A stretch of 64,000 nt of DNA from NCBI GenBank assembly GCA_034112445.1, contig JAWUVI010000021.1, positions 1 through 64,000 on the forward strand, written 5' to 3'. A program made the position numbers and the translations under genes. Positions 51,001-63,000 of the stretch are shown here, piece by piece (the stretch's first letter is position 1; each line of letters opens with the position of its first letter). The DNA comes from Pelagadaptatus sp034112445 (GTDB taxonomy: Bacteria; Pseudomonadota; Gammaproteobacteria; Pseudomonadales; Cellvibrionaceae). The notes under the pieces were generated by a model. It was not told where the DNA came from. It made no database searches and saw only the letters and a program-made list of their open reading frames with translations.

Positions 51001-54000
51001 TCGACAATGATATAGACGGAGCTGTAGTGGCTGCCGCATCGGCAATATCCATTGGATCACTGATAAATGAATTATCAGCGACAGTAAAGTTCGAGAAATT
51101 ACCTTTGCTGTCTTTAGCACCATCAATAATTTCGATACGCCATGGATCACGGTGAGTACCAGCACCAGCTACAGAAACCTCATTGATACCTGGAAGCTTT
51201 TCTAGCTCGGTAGTTAAATAATCGATTCGCGCTTGCTTGCGTAGAATATTTTCAGCTTTAGTAAAGTTAACATCATCGTTCGGGTTTGTAGGCAACGTGA
51301 AGACGTGTGAATCGGTTGTAGCCGAATCATTATCGTCATAACTCAGAGTAAATACTGTGCTTGGATCTGTATGGGTTGAGCGCACATAAAACTGCTGTAA
51401 AGCAAACTGTGGCTTATCAAACATGGCATCCACATCGGGTTTGCCTGCTAGTAACGCATCGGTTAAATCGGCATTTAAGCGCTGTACGTAAGCTCGCGCC
51501 ACCTTGGCATCAGCAATAGACTTATCACTACTAAATAATTTGTAGTATTTACCTTCAGAATTAGCGTCAGCATCAATAATATCGATAAGCCAAGCATCAT
51601 CTTCTGCACCAGTTCCTGTAACCGTAACGTTACGAATTCCGGCCAGTTTTTCTAATGCTGCTTTAATCGCTGCGGCTGAACTCGAACCGTCCAAAATGTC
51701 GGTTGTGGATTCTCCATGATACTCCAACGTAAATGCATCACTCGCAACATCGCTTGTATAAGTCACTTGCTGACTGGCCGTATCAACATCCATATGCAGG
51801 GTATCGGCTTGAACCAATCCATTGCCCCCACCCCAGATTTCAACGCTGTCAGTTTCTTCCGTATTCGTGCCGCTATCGCGAACCTCAACGGACGACTCAC
51901 CAGCAATCGCTCCACTTAATGTAATCACATAGGTATCTGAGCCTTGATTACCATCCAAAATGGCTTGCTTAGTGAAATCGTTAATGGCAAAGCTGTTGTT
52001 AGACGCACCGCCATATAAGGCAAATTCTTCAAACAGCGCCATAGTGACTTCAGTTTCATCAACAGCTACTTGTCTAGTCTCTAAGTTAATAACGCCGTCT
52101 ACCTGAACGGGGAAGATTCGATCTTCTATACCCGTAATGTGCAACGTAGAGTTTGACAGTGAGTAATTGAGATCGCGAATTTCAAGCAAGGTGTCTATAT
52201 CACCAGAACCTTCTAACGAGCCATCAATGAAGGTATCGACCCCGGCGCCACCGGTAACCAAATCACTACCGGTACCTGAATCGATAGTGTCACCTAGGTG
52301 ATTGTCACCTACTGACAATTGAGTGCCTACAATTCGGTCATCACCAGCACCGCCGACAAGGGTTAGGTTATCGACAACATGGGCGGTAATTATTTCATGA
52401 GATTCAATTGCGGTGATGTCTTCAGGCAGGAAGCCAGCAATAATAATATCATTACCACCTATAACTGGATCACCATTTGAATCTACCGCATTGGTATTGG
52501 CATCACCTTTGATAGTGACATTATCGCGATTACCTGTAATGGGTGCATTCTCGGACATATCATCGGCATTACCATCAAGGTCAATGCCACGAACAATAAT
52601 GCTTAGATTACGATTTTCAGCGATACCGTTTTCATCGATACGATGATGATCTACTTGTAGAACGTCAGTATAAATTGTCTGCGCATCAGTACCGGCACCA
52701 GTGACTAAATGGCCGACAGTGAACGAATCATCTTCAGCGTTTGAACCGGCAATGGTTATGCTATCAACCGCATCATCATTGACATAGGTTGGGTCTAAGA
52801 ACCAATCGGTTTCTCCGGTTTTTTGTAACACAGCACCATCAACTGGCTCATTACCTTCTACCCGAACACCATCTTTGTAGTAGGCCCAAACGTCTTTTTC
52901 TTTCATCCGTGGGCCAAGTTCTTCAACGGTCTGATAGGCTGAAATATAGACATCGGCCGACGCATCTGACTGTGCTGTGGTCAATACAGCGAGCTGCGGA
53001 TTGCTGTCAGAAATTGTTTGTAATACCCAACTGCCACTTTCATTGAGTTTCTCAATGGTGTGGAAGGTAGTAACGGTATTTTGTTTCACAGCTTCAAAAT
53101 CAGAAAAACTGTATTGCGCGGTTAATGTTTTAGCTGAATCAAAACTGCCTATAACAAACGCCCAAGGCTCTAAAACAGTGCCTTTACCTTGGACCTCAAT
53201 AGTTCCGACAGAAGGGAAAGCGGTAGATAATTGCGATAACAAAGAGGCTTTAACGGCATCTACTTCTGCTTGTGTTGCTGAACTGGATAACCAAGTAAAG
53301 TTAATCGCTGCAACAGCTGAACCATCGTATGAGAAACCCGCTGAACTGACGCCAAAAGGAATATTAATCGATGCCGATGTACTGCTGTCTGCAGTCGCTT
53401 CGGCCACTTGTGGATCAAGATCAAAATTAATCGCTAATAATAAATTGCCCATGATTGCGCTAACAATTTTAAATTGTCCGTTTTCATAGGTCACTGCAGC
53501 GTCACTTAAAGGTGATGAAGAACTCAACAAGCTCTGTAAAGCCACCGCTTTAGCTTCATTTGTGGTCACATCCGTAGTCGCTGAACCAAAGCTGACGCCT
53601 AAATCAACTGGGTGTGACGGATCAATGTTTAGGGTTGTGCCATCAATTATAAATTCAGGTGGTAAAAATTGAGTGGTTATTTCGGTAACGGTATTAAGAC
53701 TGACTGTTTCACGCATTTCTTGAACAGCAACAACATTCGCAAAACTGTGTAATGCGCCTGCACCTGTGCGATCTGCTTCAACAAACGCGACAGACCAAGC
53801 AACAGACCAAGGGTCTTCAGCAGTCACTTGTCTGGCTACTTGTACATTCGTAATACCGTTAAGAGCCTCTAACGCCGCCTCTACTTCTGCGGCGGTCATG
53901 TCGGCTTTAATTAACGCTTTTTCACCGTTGTAAGAGAAGTATGCACTCGATTGCCACGCTTCCAAACCAATGATTCGCTCAGCCACATCGGCCGTTCGAG

Positions 54001-57000
54001 TTTCATGTTTTTTACCATGAGTTAACACCGCCGCTGATGAAGCCGCATTTAACTGCAGATATTCACCATTAACATTATCAGCCGAGACCAACGTAACTAA
54101 CCAGTTACCGGCAACTCCGGTAACTTTAACCTGATCAATACCGGTTAAGGATTCCAATGCTTCGGTAATAGAAATCGAGGAACCACTAAAGTTGATATCG
54201 ACACCTTGGCCGCCATACCAAACGGTTTGCGTATCACTGATACTTAATGTTTGAAGGCTATTGTCAATAACATTTCTATTGACAGATACAGTGCGATCGA
54301 CTGCCTCTAACTCAGCAAAGAAAAACTTACTAAAGGTATCTTCGGGGTTAGCAATTGGAGTTAACGTAATTGCCCAGTCTGTTTTAAGCGGGTTATCGCC
54401 GTTTTCTGATTTCACCACCGCAACGTTAGCGTTACTTAACGATTCAAATGCTTCTAGAGCCGCGACTAGTTCAGCGGCTGTCATAGAATCCGTTAGGGTG
54501 AGCGAATCATCGCCATACCAAAGTTGAGTTTCGTCTGCGGTTAATACGGTAATGGTTTGCGCTGGATCACCATCAACTGGATCACCATCAACTACATCAG
54601 CCTGCAACCTAGATTTCTGAGCCTTAAGGACAGAGACAGACAATGTAGAAGGCGTGGCTTCATGGAAGGTTATTTCCCAAGGATCAGCCGCTAAGGTAGG
54701 TATAACAACACTGACATTGCCTAACAAGCTTGCAATGGCACTGGCACGTTGCTCCTTAGACAAACCGACAGCATTAACTGAACCAACGGCAACTCCACCA
54801 TAACTAAACGCTAATTCAGCCGCATCAGCAGGCCAAACGAAGCCTTGTCTCATTAAATTACTTTGGCTTTCAATACTGGCTAGAGTGTCAGTAAGGGTAT
54901 AGATGACAGTCGTATCTACAGATGTTCCACCGTTAACAAATTCAATCACCTCGGCCGCATTCGTAAACACAAATTCCCAAGGTGACTCTTCCGTACCATC
55001 ACCCGTTACGGTAACTGAATTGCCTGAAGCGGCGAGGATAATATTGAGTTGTGCTTGGATATTGATTGGGGATTTTGAACCGCCCAATTCATCGATCGCA
55101 AAGCCCTGATCGCCATACCAAATAATGCCATTGGTTTCAAAACTCGCTAACGCCAGCAGTTGAATTTTGTTATCAACGAATTCATCCGCATTGACTGTAT
55201 TTTCAACCAATAAAGGCTCACCAGAAGCGTCATACAAATACTCAGCGGTCTGGCTGTCTAATCGATAAAACACGTTATTTGAGCGAGTGTCATTATTTTG
55301 CAACAAGCTACCCGTATGGGCTTGCACACTGTATTCATAACCCAATAACTTAGTGACGGCTGATGTGAAAGTAATTACCCAAGGATTGGTTTCTGAGCCT
55401 GTGGTACCGGCTGCAACAGAGACTTGGCTCGCATCAATACTGGCCATAGTTGCCAGTGCAACTTCAATTTCAGTTGCCGACATGCCTTTACTGATTGTTA
55501 CGCTGTCAGCCGTTGAATTAGAACCCAAATATAAAGTGACTTGATCTAAGCCATCATCAATCCACAGTGTTTGCTCTGTTTTATCATTAGCAAGACTGGT
55601 GTCTTCGGCTGTTTTAGCTTTGGTAATTAATTCAGGTGAACCATCATCATTAAACTTATAGGTGCCGCCTTCTTCTAGATCGTAACGGTAGAAATAACTA
55701 CTGCGTTGATAACCATCTATTAAGGTTTCTGGCTCAGTTGGAACCAAGATGGGGAAGCCGTTGGAGTCAGTGACAACAATGGTTTCACCATTGACGTCTA
55801 ACACTAAAGTTCCCGCGTCATCGCGCAACAGTTTTGGTTCTTTTTGTAATAGTGAAGCGTAATTCGCAGGGTACACTTGGTGGTTACCCTCAGAGTCACG
55901 CTCTATTTGATACATGGTAGCCTGCTCGTTACCAAGCTGAACATCCACTGACAGTAAGCTGGTATCAAGCAGATCATCAACGGTGATTGTGTCTTCACCG
56001 CCTTTCGCGTCGAGCATAATGTTTTCAACATTAAGGTCTAAGCTGTCGCCATTAATTGTTAGTGTCGCGAAGTTTGGCAAACCAGAACCGATGGCCCTGC
56101 CGCTGTCGGTTATATTAATCGTACTGTCAGAATCATCGGTGGTGGCTTTTAAGGTGTCTACACCTGCCCCGCCATCAACTTCTAGTAACGCGTTAGGATC
56201 AGTTATATCCGCGTATTCCCAAACGATAAGATCATCACCCGCATCACCATAGGCACGAACAGCCCCAGTACCAGCGTAAATTGAGTCATTACCTGTACCG
56301 CCGTAAATTACATTACCACCATCAGAGGTTATAGAGCTGTCACGTGGATCACCGCCATACAGTTGATCCCAACCACCATCGCCATAAATAACGTCACTGC
56401 CAGCACCGCCATAAATAACGTCGCCATGGAAAGATCGAATAATGACGGCCACGCCACCAATATCATACGGTGTCGCTGAGTAATCACCCGATTCGTTAAC
56501 GATGAATGAGGAACTGGCCACATCGTAATAATGAGTACCGTTACCTTCGTCGGTTATGTATTCACCGGTATCCGTATCAAGTTTAAAATCGCCTACTTTG
56601 GCAATGCGGAAAATACCTAAGTCATTATCAAACAAGAAAGGTCCATTCGCTTGATTTGCAAAGACAGAAGGAAAACCAAACTCGTTATAGCCCAGTAAAC
56701 TGTTGGCTGTACCGTCACCAAAGCGCTCACCATCTGGCTGGTATATTTCTGCATTGCGCAACACACCATTCACATCAACGTAAACGGCTGCCACTTCGTC
56801 TCCACCGCGAATGACATCATCGCCTGCGTAGGTTGCTATAACATCAAAACCTGTGCCGCCCTGAACAATGTCATCGCCAAAACCACCAAAGATAGTATCG
56901 TCGCCTGAACCACCGTCAAGAGTCATGGAGCCTGGGCTTGGAACAGAGGAGTTACCGCCATAAGCTGCATTCTGGCCGGTTACTTTCAAGGTGTCCTTAC

Positions 57001-60000
57001 CGGCATCACCAGTCAGTAAATAAACGCCTGATTGAGACAACAACATGCTATCTACGTTGATTCGATCGTCTCCAGCGCCACCGATAATGGTGATTTTATC
57101 TAACGTGCCATCATTTTCAGTATCGGCAAATATATCGACAATATCGGAACCAGCACCGGCATTAATCGTAATGGTATCGACTCGTCCATTGAGTTTACTT
57201 AACTTGTAGCGATCAAAAGCTGCTGCATCAGGATCGCTACCATCATGGTCTGTGCCGTTTATAACAACATGGTTAATTTGTGAGGCCAAGAAGAATTCTG
57301 CACGTAGGCCGGTACTGACAACAATCACCTCATCATCAAGACTGCGCCAATTAGCCAGCATGTCACGTAGGGCTACTTCTTCATCTCGGGTATAAAATTC
57401 AGTATTGATATAACCGTTTTCTGACATTTTCTGCAGGGTTAAATCACCATCGATAGGCAAGACTTCTACTGTATAGTTTTGTGCGCCATCGGAATCATCT
57501 CCGTAATAATCAAGTACTAGAGTGTCACCATTGGTGTGCTGTCTTTTACCGTCGGTTATAACAGGGGCAACTGGGTTACCACTAGAGTCTAGGCTTGTGA
57601 CGTAGGCAATATCTCGCGCCGCATCGTGAATACACTCCCATGAGAACTCAGCAATAATTTCTTCAACAAAACGGTCTTTGGCTTCAAACAAGGTAATGGT
57701 GCTGAAGCCCATGTCGATTCCGATCCATAAGAAGGCTTCTACAAAAACGGCTAACTGACCTTCCACATCAAACAAACACTGTGGTCCGTGAGTGATGCGC
57801 TCTACCAACTCAGATCCGTAGAGCTTGCCATCACCAATAGGCAAGTCATTTTGGAAAGCGGTTTCCATATCGTTCAAATCAAAACCGATAACCGCTTCAA
57901 TACCACCTTTAACACCGGCTTCAACAATACCGCCTATACCTAATGAAGCTTTGGCGTAAATTTCTGCTTTAATGGTGGCTTCAAAGGCATCGACATCGGT
58001 ATTTTCTATACCGTGATCATCCAAATAGAAACCATTAAATACGCGCCAGCTTTCGGCCATATCAAAACCGGTATCCATCCATTCGCTGATACCACGAGTA
58101 TCAAAGCCGAAATCGAAGTTGGTGTAAGCACCAATGGCTCCACCTAAACCAAGGTTTAAACCTGGGTAGACCATAAAGGTTTTTTCATAACCAAACTCTA
58201 ATTCTAGGTCTGGCAAGTCGTACCAGAACAGATCCACTTCGCCTTTACCCAAGACGAAATTGAGTACGCTCATTGGGTCTTCAAGTACCGGAATACGGAA
58301 CTTTTTGGGCCCAGCCGTAGCGTTTAATCCACCGCCAGCAATGGCATCTGAAGTGCTTGAATCTGCTGAAGATTGAGGATTACTGGTTGCCGTCTCTTGC
58401 GCACTGCTTTCATCCACTTGTTGGTTTGATCCACTTAACGCACCGCCAGTTAAGTTAAAGCTACCAAAGTTGATGCCGCCACTCATGTCTTCGACACTGT
58501 CTAAAAAGTCGATGGTATCGGCTATGGCATTCAATACCTTTTTGGCTGTATCAACGACTGAGGCTGGCAATTTCAAATAAGCAATGTCGATAAATTGCAG
58601 CTTGGTGATGCCTAGATCAATTTCCATGGTTAAAAGATCAACCAGTGGTTTCAATGGCGTTACAATATCGGAGATAACACCGAAGGTGTCTCCAAGGAAG
58701 CTGTCAAAAACAGAACCAATATCAAGAGTTAAGTCATGCAGGATTACTTCAGGGCTGCCAAGCTCAAAGCTGGCGCCTTCGCCAAGTACAAAACTCGCGG
58801 TAAGTTCTTGTGAATATTCAAGAATGGTGTGTATTGAAGGCAATATATCACCAACCGAAGTGGCAACTTGTGCGTATAAGTTAGCTTTAGCTTCAGCATT
58901 GGCATTTAAAGAAACACCAATATCAGAAAGAATATCCCCTGCAGCTAAACGCCCGCCATCACCACCGGTTATGTCTACGCCAAGATGACCCCAAAGACCG
59001 GTTTCACCGTCATTGGTAATATTGGTTGCTTCGCCATTCAACATTTCACCGTTGGTTATATCCATGGCTAAGAAGCCAAGAGTACCGGTAGCTTTGCTGT
59101 TCTGTGCCAACTCAGCTTTAACATCGAGAGCAATCTCTTCACCGGCGGTATTAATACCACTGGTGTCTAAGAAAACACCCATTTCGATGCCATTGTCACT
59201 GACGTTACCAATGCCTAAGCCAAAGCCCATTAGGTAGTCCATCAGCACTTCAATTTCAGAGTCAACTTCTAAGTTGATGCCCGGAATACCAACACTGAAA
59301 TCAATGGGTATACCAACTTCTTCTATTATTGTGTCACGGCTGTAGTAGGTTTCATTCACATCATGGGTATAGCTGATGGCATAAGCGCCTTCCGGTGAAA
59401 GGGTGTAATAGGTCTGCCCCCTCTCTTCAAGACTTACTGCAACATCATTTATTTCGGTATAGGTATAATCACCAACCAATAAGCCACCGAATTTCAAGTT
59501 AAACGTTATTAAACCGGTATCGCTGAAGATCAGTTCAATATCATCGGGACTGGTGGGTACACGGGTAATTAATTTACCAAATTCGTCAAATTGTTCCGCG
59601 CCATATTCATCATAAATAGGCACAACAAACGAGAAGAGCTTGCTGTTAATACCATTTAAGCCTTCAAATAAAGCTTCGCGAATTTCGTCTAGAATCCCTT
59701 CAATAACACCTTCGTTAGCGGCATCTTGGGCTTGTAACCAACCGCCAAGGCTATCGGTAACATAATCACCCGAAGCATCAAGTTCGCCTAACACACCGGC
59801 TTTTATGCTTCTTAATGTATCGGCTAAATCATCAAACGCATCGCCGCCAATTAATGGCAGCTCTATTTCACCGATACCATCAGCAACGTAATCAATACCA
59901 CTGAAGAAACCCTCGATTCCACCCAGTAATAATGCAGGATCATCAAGAAATCCGATTAAAGCAGCCAAAACCGTGGCGTTATCAAAGGCAAACTCTGGGA

Positions 60001-63000
60001 TAGAGTAATCGTAACCAGCCGTAAACTCGCCCGTTAAAGGATTAACGGTAAAACCGGCGCTGGCTCCTAACACATTATCGGCATAGCCATTGCCATCAAG
60101 GTCTTCAATTGAACCACCGAGAGGCATAGATTCGATGGGGAAATACAATGGTAATTCTAATTCTGCCGTACCGTAGGCTTCTGCTTCAAAGCTATCCACG
60201 ATTTCATGCAGTTCTAAATAGCCAACGTGACCATCTGCGTCAGGGGCTGATGCATCAAAGGCACCGAATCCAGCACTAAAGCCTAACTCAAGACCGGCAT
60301 GGCCGTCCTTACCAATCATCCCTAGAACCAAATCTAAGGAATCCGGAATCCCAACGATTCCCAAAGCACCGGCTGTGCCACCAAGATCAATGCCAACCGT
60401 TAAATCAATATCTTCGGCCGTGGCACTTAATAACACCTCAAAACCGGAATTTTCATCGATGTAAAAAATCGGGTCTAATACATTACTGAGATCAAAACCA
60501 AAACCTAAGTTCAAGCCCATTTCGGCCAGAAGATCTATGGTCGCGTCAGAAGTAATTGACAGGACTTCAGTTAAATCATCAATAGGTAGATCCCACTGAT
60601 CGAGACCTAAGTCGTCGATACTGAAATCCAGGTCAAAGCTGTGTTCATAGATGGTGTTGATATTAAAATCGACATCAAGAACCGAATTAGCGTACTCGGC
60701 TGTGATTAACTCAATATCACTGGCCAGGTCAAATAAGGTACGTAACTCTTCATTTAAAAAGTCGACCATTTCATAGAGGTTGTCGGAAGCTCCACGAGCC
60801 GCATCCAAAATAGTCTGGATACCTTCGCCAACACCTGTGGCACCTTCACCAAGCAAGTCTTCAACACTTTTACCTACAAGCGGAATGTCTTGATAAAGAA
60901 GTCCAGTTTGTACGTACCATTCACCGGTAACCGCTTGATAAGCACCTTCTAGTTCTGATGCTGACAAGGCGATAAGTTCAGACTCGAAAATTTCTAAGCT
61001 TAAATCGATGCCTCCATCTGGACGAGAAGCTTTAAGCTCTTGCGCCCAATACTCAGTGCCGTCAAGCATTGTCCATAACTTGAGAGTAATACTTCCTTCT
61101 GCTGTACGTACAGATTTAACAACCTGCTTACCAAGAGCGTCAATTGTTGGGGTATAATTCGCAGGGGTTATTACAACACCTTCAGAGTCAAGAACTTCGG
61201 CTACGAAATCAATGGCGGGAATCGCGCTTACGGACCAAATCTCTTTTTGGAGGTTGGCTAGCTCAGTGCCTATAGCAAGGTACTCTTCGCCCATAACTTC
61301 ATTAAGAAGGTTATCGAGCATATCGAGAATATTGTCGAGAGACAGTAATCCCATGTTTTTAAGATCGAAAATATCTTGCGGGAAAATGATGTCATAATCG
61401 GTTTCAAAGGTACCCGACTCATAGGCAAAACCAGCACCTAGGTGCATTAGATTATCAGCGTAACCATCCGCATTTAAGTCTTCAGAAGAACCACCCGCTG
61501 GGTTAGTTTCAGTTGGGAAGAACAAGGGCATATCAAAACTGGCGTCGCCAGCCAGAGTTATATCTAAGGCATCGGTCCCTAATTCGCTCAGTTCTACAAG
61601 AGAATAACGACCAGCATCGGTATCAACCAAGTTAGCGCCGGCTTGAAGACCAATAGAGCCTTCACCGTCAACGCCCCACAAGCCAATTTCTTGACCGAAT
61701 ATGCCTATAGTCGCTTGTGCACCAAGATCTACACCGGCGGCTGTAGCGGTAAAATCAATACCTGAATCATCACCCAAATAGGCGTAGTTTAATGGGTTAA
61801 CCGGACCTCGGGCTGCGAATCCAGCTTGGCCAAACTCTTTAACATCGAAATCAAGATTGAAATTAAAATCCAGTGCGGCATCTAACAATAGAGTACCGGA
61901 GGTACCGAACACCACATCGATCATATCGAGAGGTAATCCTAGTAATTCCCCTATTTCCACTTCGGTTAGAGCAACATCGAAATCTAACTCGTAGAGAAAA
62001 TCCCAATCGAAATCCCAGTCAAACCCAAGATTCCAACCGTCAAAGACTAAATCAATATCAATCACAGGCGGAGTGATGCCGAGACTGCCGAACAACGTAT
62101 TCAACTCTAGCTCTAGCCAGTCAGCCAATTCAGGCAAAGAGGAGAAACTGGTACGAATGTCGCCAATGAGGCTAGAGAAAAAGTCACTGATGCCATCAAA
62201 TTCAGGCACCATTAATCCACCCACCTCTATTTTGGGCATTAAAGAACTAAAGATTCCGTCTAAGCTGACATTGAAGCCTGGTATCTCAAACCCTAAAACA
62301 TCGATATCACCTAAAACATCAAACGCGCCTTGCAACATGGCCAATAAATCATCGAGTGATAGATTAGACAGATCAAACAGCTTCGAGAGATCCGGCATAT
62401 CAAATTGCAGATCGCTAAAGAAATCGCCTATATCACCAACAGAAACACTCGGGAAACTAGGTGTACCAAAACTAGGGACATCTGGGAAACCAGGTGCACT
62501 AAGACTCGGGAGACCAGGAAAATTAGGGGTGCTGATGGATATAGTTGGCAATGGCGGCAAGCCGCCTAAATCTGGAATACCGCCCAAATCTTCAACGGTT
62601 GGCAATGAAAGATCCATACCGCCAACTTGAATGGCTAGCGGCAAGTCAGCTTTAAAACCACTGCCTTTGCTCATGGATATAGCTAATTGATTATCCAGCA
62701 GTGCTGTACCTGCGGCCTCATCATAATCGGCGTGAACCGAATCGAAGGCATTTACAACACCATCAAGATCAGAAAGAGTCAGATCACCACTATTGCCAAG
62801 ACGCAGCTGCGCCAACATTTCTAACGAACCATCAACCACTTCGCCTTTAATAAGGCCGAAGTCTACGGTTACATCAATATCATCTTCACTGATTCGAGAT
62901 TCGAAATTAATGCCTGCATCGCGAACGTAAAACTCACCCGCTTCATCGTTAGGACCAACGCCAAAGGCAAAATCAAAGCTGAGGTTATTTGTCAGCCTAG

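Noticed and set aside
52977..53489. A 170-codon plus-strand frame inside the giant gene
   Set aside because: Antisense shadow of PW modules, with no ribosome-binding site and no family motif.
62073..62630. A 185-codon plus-strand frame rich in Pro, Ser and Lys
   Set aside because: It is the antisense of the proline-rich hinge and neighbouring leucine-rich region of the giant protein; low complexity, no start signal.
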